Source: Candidatus Pelagibacter sp.
Lineage (GTDB): Bacteria > Pseudomonadota > Alphaproteobacteria > Pelagibacterales > Pelagibacteraceae
Reading direction: 5' to 3'
Length of the DNA stretch: 8,251 bases
NCBI GenBank assembly: GCA_002692325.1
Contig: NZJU01000006.1
Span: 1-8,251 of the forward strand
Shown here: piece by piece, positions 6,768 through 8,251 of the stretch
Layout of the letters: every line of letters starts with the position of its first letter
Numbering within the stretch: position 1 is the stretch's first letter
The notes under the pieces: model-generated
The model's input: the letters and a program-made list of their open reading frames with translations, nothing else
What the model was told of the DNA's origin: nothing
Databases searched by the model: none
Program-made: the position numbers and the translations under genes

Positions 6768-7277
6768 TTAATTTTTCTTACTATTATTTATTTCATTAAT
6801 TTTTTTTGATCTTTTTGCAGCTACTGATTTGGGTGACTCAGACATTTTAAAAGCATTTAGAGTAGCTTTTAACATATTATGGGGGTTTGATGTTCCAGTA
6901 GATTTTGCAACAACATCTTTTATTCCTAAAGATTCAAAAAGAGCTCTCATTGGGCCTCCAGCAATAATGCCAGTTCCAGGTGCTGCCGTTCTAAGTATCA
7001 CTTTACCTGCTCCAAAACGACCCACTGTATCATGGTGAATAGTTCTGTTATCTTTTAAATGTACTCTAACCATTTTACTTTTTGCATTTTCTGTTGCTTT
7101 TCTAACTGCTTCTGGAACTTCTTTTGCTTTTCCAGTCCCTATACCAACCTTTCCATTATTATCACCAACTATCATAATAGCTGCAAAACCAAATCTTCTT
7201 CCTCCCTTAACAACCTTAGCTACTCTGTTAATTGTAACTAGATGTTCACTCAATTCATTTTTTTCATTTTCAAACAT
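6768..7277 (-). CDS. rpsE: 30S ribosomal protein S5
   Basis: S5 lies on the solvent side of the 30S subunit near the mRNA entry channel and helps decoding fidelity. The 169-residue protein has the N-terminal double-stranded-RNA-binding-like domain (about 10-75, with [20 protein letters not shown] at 25-44, then [17 protein letters not shown]). The C-terminal domain (about 80-150) includes [20 protein letters not shown] at 85-104 and [20 protein letters not shown] at 107-126. A lysine- and asparagine-rich tail ends the protein. Length is similar to E. coli (167). ATG at 7275-7277 is supported by AAGGAA overlapping the rplR stop. The stop lies only 2 nt from rplO. Confidence 0.99.
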   Translation of the reverse strand: MFENEKNELSEHLVTINRVAKVVKGGRRFGFAAIMIVGDNNGKVGIGTGKAKEVPEAVRKATENAKSKMVRVHLKDNRTIHHDTVGRFGAGKVILRTAAPGTGIIAGGPMRALFESLGIKDVVAKSTGTSNPHNMLKATLNAFKMSESPKSVAAKRSKKINEINNSKKN

Positions 7278-7281
7278 ATAA

Positions 7282-7287
7282 TTCCTT
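7282..7287 (-). promoter_or_regulatory. Shine-Dalgarno sequence of rpsE, overlapping the rplR stop
   Basis: On the minus strand AAGGAA (7287-7282) is 4 nt from the ATG of rpsE (7277-7275), and its first base is the last base of the rplR TAA stop (7289-7287). Ribosomes finishing rplR would therefore cover the rpsE initiation site, which suggests coupled translation. Confidence 0.7.
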
Positions 7288-7619
7288 TAAAAGTTCAGGC
7301 CTTCCACTCTAGCAGCTTCAGCAAGTATTTTGATTAGCCCATGATACTTGTACTTTCCTCTATCAAAAGCAACTTTATCAATTCCTTTAGAAATAATTTT
7401 TTTAGCTATATTTTTGCCAACAATTTCTGCAGTCTCTTTTCTTGAAAGGTTTTTTTCTTTAATAGTTTTTTCAATAGACGAAGAACTTGCTAATGTTATT
7501 CCCTTTGAATCGTCAATTAGTTGAGCATAAATGTGATTATTCGATCTAAAAACAGTTAATCTATTTCTACTAGAAACTTTTTTTGTTTTAAATCTAACTC
7601 TTTGTTTTCTATCTTTCAT
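7287..7619 (-). CDS. rplR: 50S ribosomal protein L18
   Basis: L18 binds 5S rRNA with L5 and L25 and docks it on the large subunit. The 110-residue protein has the basic N-terminus, LTVFRSNNHIYAQLIDD at 21-37, ITLASSSS at 41-48, and the C-terminal core VAFDRGKYKYHGLIKILAEA at 83-102 followed by ARVEGLNF. It is a little shorter than the usual 115-120 residues because the N-terminal arm is trimmed. Two usually conserved positions differ: SRNR at 17-20 replaces G-R-P-R, and YHGL at 92-95 replaces YHGR. ATG at 7617-7619 is 3 nt after rplF, with only a weak purine-rich stretch upstream. It is followed by rpsE. Confidence 0.97.
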   Translation of the reverse strand: MKDRKQRVRFKTKKVSSRNRLTVFRSNNHIYAQLIDDSKGITLASSSSIEKTIKEKNLSRKETAEIVGKNIAKKIISKGIDKVAFDRGKYKYHGLIKILAEAARVEGLNF

Positions 7620-7622
7620 AAT

Positions 7623-8153
7623 TTATTTCTTTTTACCTTCTTTTCTAAAAATATATTCATCGATATATTTTATGCCCTTACCTTTAAAAGGTTCTGGCTT
7701 TCTAAATGATCTAATTTTTGCAGCTGCTGCGCCTAATTTCTCTTTGTTTATACTTGTAAGTTTAATTATGTTTTGCTTAGGACATTCTATTTTTACATCT
7801 TTTGGAATATCAAAATTAATATCATGACTATATCCAAGTTCAAGTTTAAGTTTAGCACCTGAAACACTTGCTCTATATCCAGTTCCGTTTAACTCTAATG
7901 TTTTACTAAAACCGGTAGTTACTCCATTAATGGTATTCGCTACTATTGCTCTTGTTGTACCCCAATTTGGATCATTTTTGCTATCATCTAAAGGAAGAAC
8001 TTTAACTTCGTCCTCAATTATATTTACATTATAGTTTGAATTAATATTTATTTCAATTTGACCAAGGTTTCCCTTTGCAGAAAAAACACCATCCTTAAAA
8101 CTGCATTGAACATCATTAGAAATTTTAATTGGATTTTTAGCAATTCTTGACAT
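7623..8153 (-). CDS. rplF: 50S ribosomal protein L6
   Basis: L6 binds 23S rRNA near the sarcin-ricin loop and factor-binding region. The 176-residue protein starts [11 protein letters not shown] and has two related alpha/beta domains (about 1-80 and 81-170). The second carries GTGYRASVSG at 90-99 and the L6 signature PEPFKGKGIKY at 153-163. Length equals the family norm (E. coli 177). The frame is open 5 codons further to an ATG at 8166-8168, but that extension lies in the rpsH coding region and contains the Shine-Dalgarno sequence. The ATG at 8151-8153 gives the canonical N-terminus and overlaps the rpsH stop as TAATG. rplR follows 3 nt downstream. Confidence 0.98.
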   Translation of the reverse strand: MSRIAKNPIKISNDVQCSFKDGVFSAKGNLGQIEININSNYNVNIIEDEVKVLPLDDSKNDPNWGTTRAIVANTINGVTTGFSKTLELNGTGYRASVSGAKLKLELGYSHDINFDIPKDVKIECPKQNIIKLTSINKEKLGAAAAKIRSFRKPEPFKGKGIKYIDEYIFRKEGKKK

Positions 8154-8251
8154 TAGAATACCTCGCATAAAATTTCGCCACCAACATTATTTTTCTTTGC
8201 TTGATTATCGGACATAACACCTTTTGGAGTTGAAAGAATTGAGATTCCCAA
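8153..8251 (-). CDS. rpsH: 30S ribosomal protein S8, C-terminal fragment (5' end outside the window)
   Basis: Only the last 32 codons and the TAA stop (8155-8153) are in the window. The peptide runs [20 protein letters not shown] then [12 protein letters not shown]. It is the S8 C-terminus: G-I-x-I-L-S-T-x-K-G-V-M-S-D is the conserved loop, and G-G-E-x-L-C-x-V-F the normal end. S8 binds the central domain of 16S rRNA and, in E. coli, represses the spc operon by binding its mRNA. The gene is intact as far as visible, and its truncation is due to the window edge. The stop shares one base with the rplF start (TAATG), indicating coupled translation. Its position upstream of rplF is the standard spc order. 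Confidence 0.97.
   Translation of the reverse strand: MGISILSTPKGVMSDNQAKKNNVGGEILCEVF
8161..8164 (-). promoter_or_regulatory. Shine-Dalgarno sequence deciding the rplF start
   Basis: On the minus strand GAGG (8164-8161) is 7 nt upstream of the ATG at 8153-8151. It falls just inside the 5-codon extension that begins at ATG 8168, so it supports the shorter canonical L6 start. Confidence 0.7.

Noticed and set aside
1..8251. Mobile elements, CRISPR arrays, phage genes or a new defence or biosynthetic system
   Set aside because: Every gene is a recognisable housekeeping gene in conserved order, no direct repeats or foreign-looking segment was seen, and there is no unexplained coding space.

Overview
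The window is a piece of an AT-rich, tightly packed bacterial chromosome (roughly 30% G+C by eye). It carries the downstream half of the spc ribosomal protein operon joined to the alpha operon. The order, read on the minus strand, is rpsH-rplF-rplR-rpsE-rplO-secY-adk-rpsM-rpsK-rpoA-rplQ-crcB-rluC. Having adk between secY and rpsM, no rpsD between rpsK and rpoA, and crcB-rluC downstream of rplQ is typical of Alphaproteobacteria. The low G+C, near-zero intergenic spacing and short proteins suggest a streamlined lineage such as SAR11 or a similar marine group. That placement is an inference; no single residue proves it.

Layout from left to right: positions 1-78 hold most of a tRNA-Leu(GAG) gene on the minus strand, cut by the window edge. 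A 51-bp divergent spacer separates it from lipB (plus strand, 130-786). lipB converges on rluC and overlaps its 3' end by 15 bp. From 772 to the right edge every gene is on the minus strand: rluC, crcB, rplQ, rpoA, rpsK, rpsM, adk, secY, rplO, rpsE, rplR, rplF and the last 32 codons of rpsH. Most junctions are 0-5 nt. The exceptions are 9 nt (rplR-rpsE), 17 nt (rpsK-rpoA) and 87 nt (adk-rpsM); the last holds a plausible internal promoter. No stretch longer than 300 bases lacks a gene.

Functionally the run couples translation (L6, L18, S5, L15, S13, S11, L17, S8), transcription (RNA polymerase alpha), protein export (SecY), adenylate balance (Adk), fluoride export (CrcB) and 23S rRNA pseudouridylation (RluC family). 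LipB makes lipoyl groups for 2-oxoacid dehydrogenases and the glycine cleavage system and appears to be an independent transcription unit. Start codons are ATG for all complete ribosomal protein genes, secY and lipB, GTG for rpoA, and TTG for adk, crcB and rluC.

This is core housekeeping DNA. I found no undescribed system, phage, insertion sequence or CRISPR. The most notable point is that rpmD (ribosomal protein L30) is missing from its usual place between rpsE and rplO.
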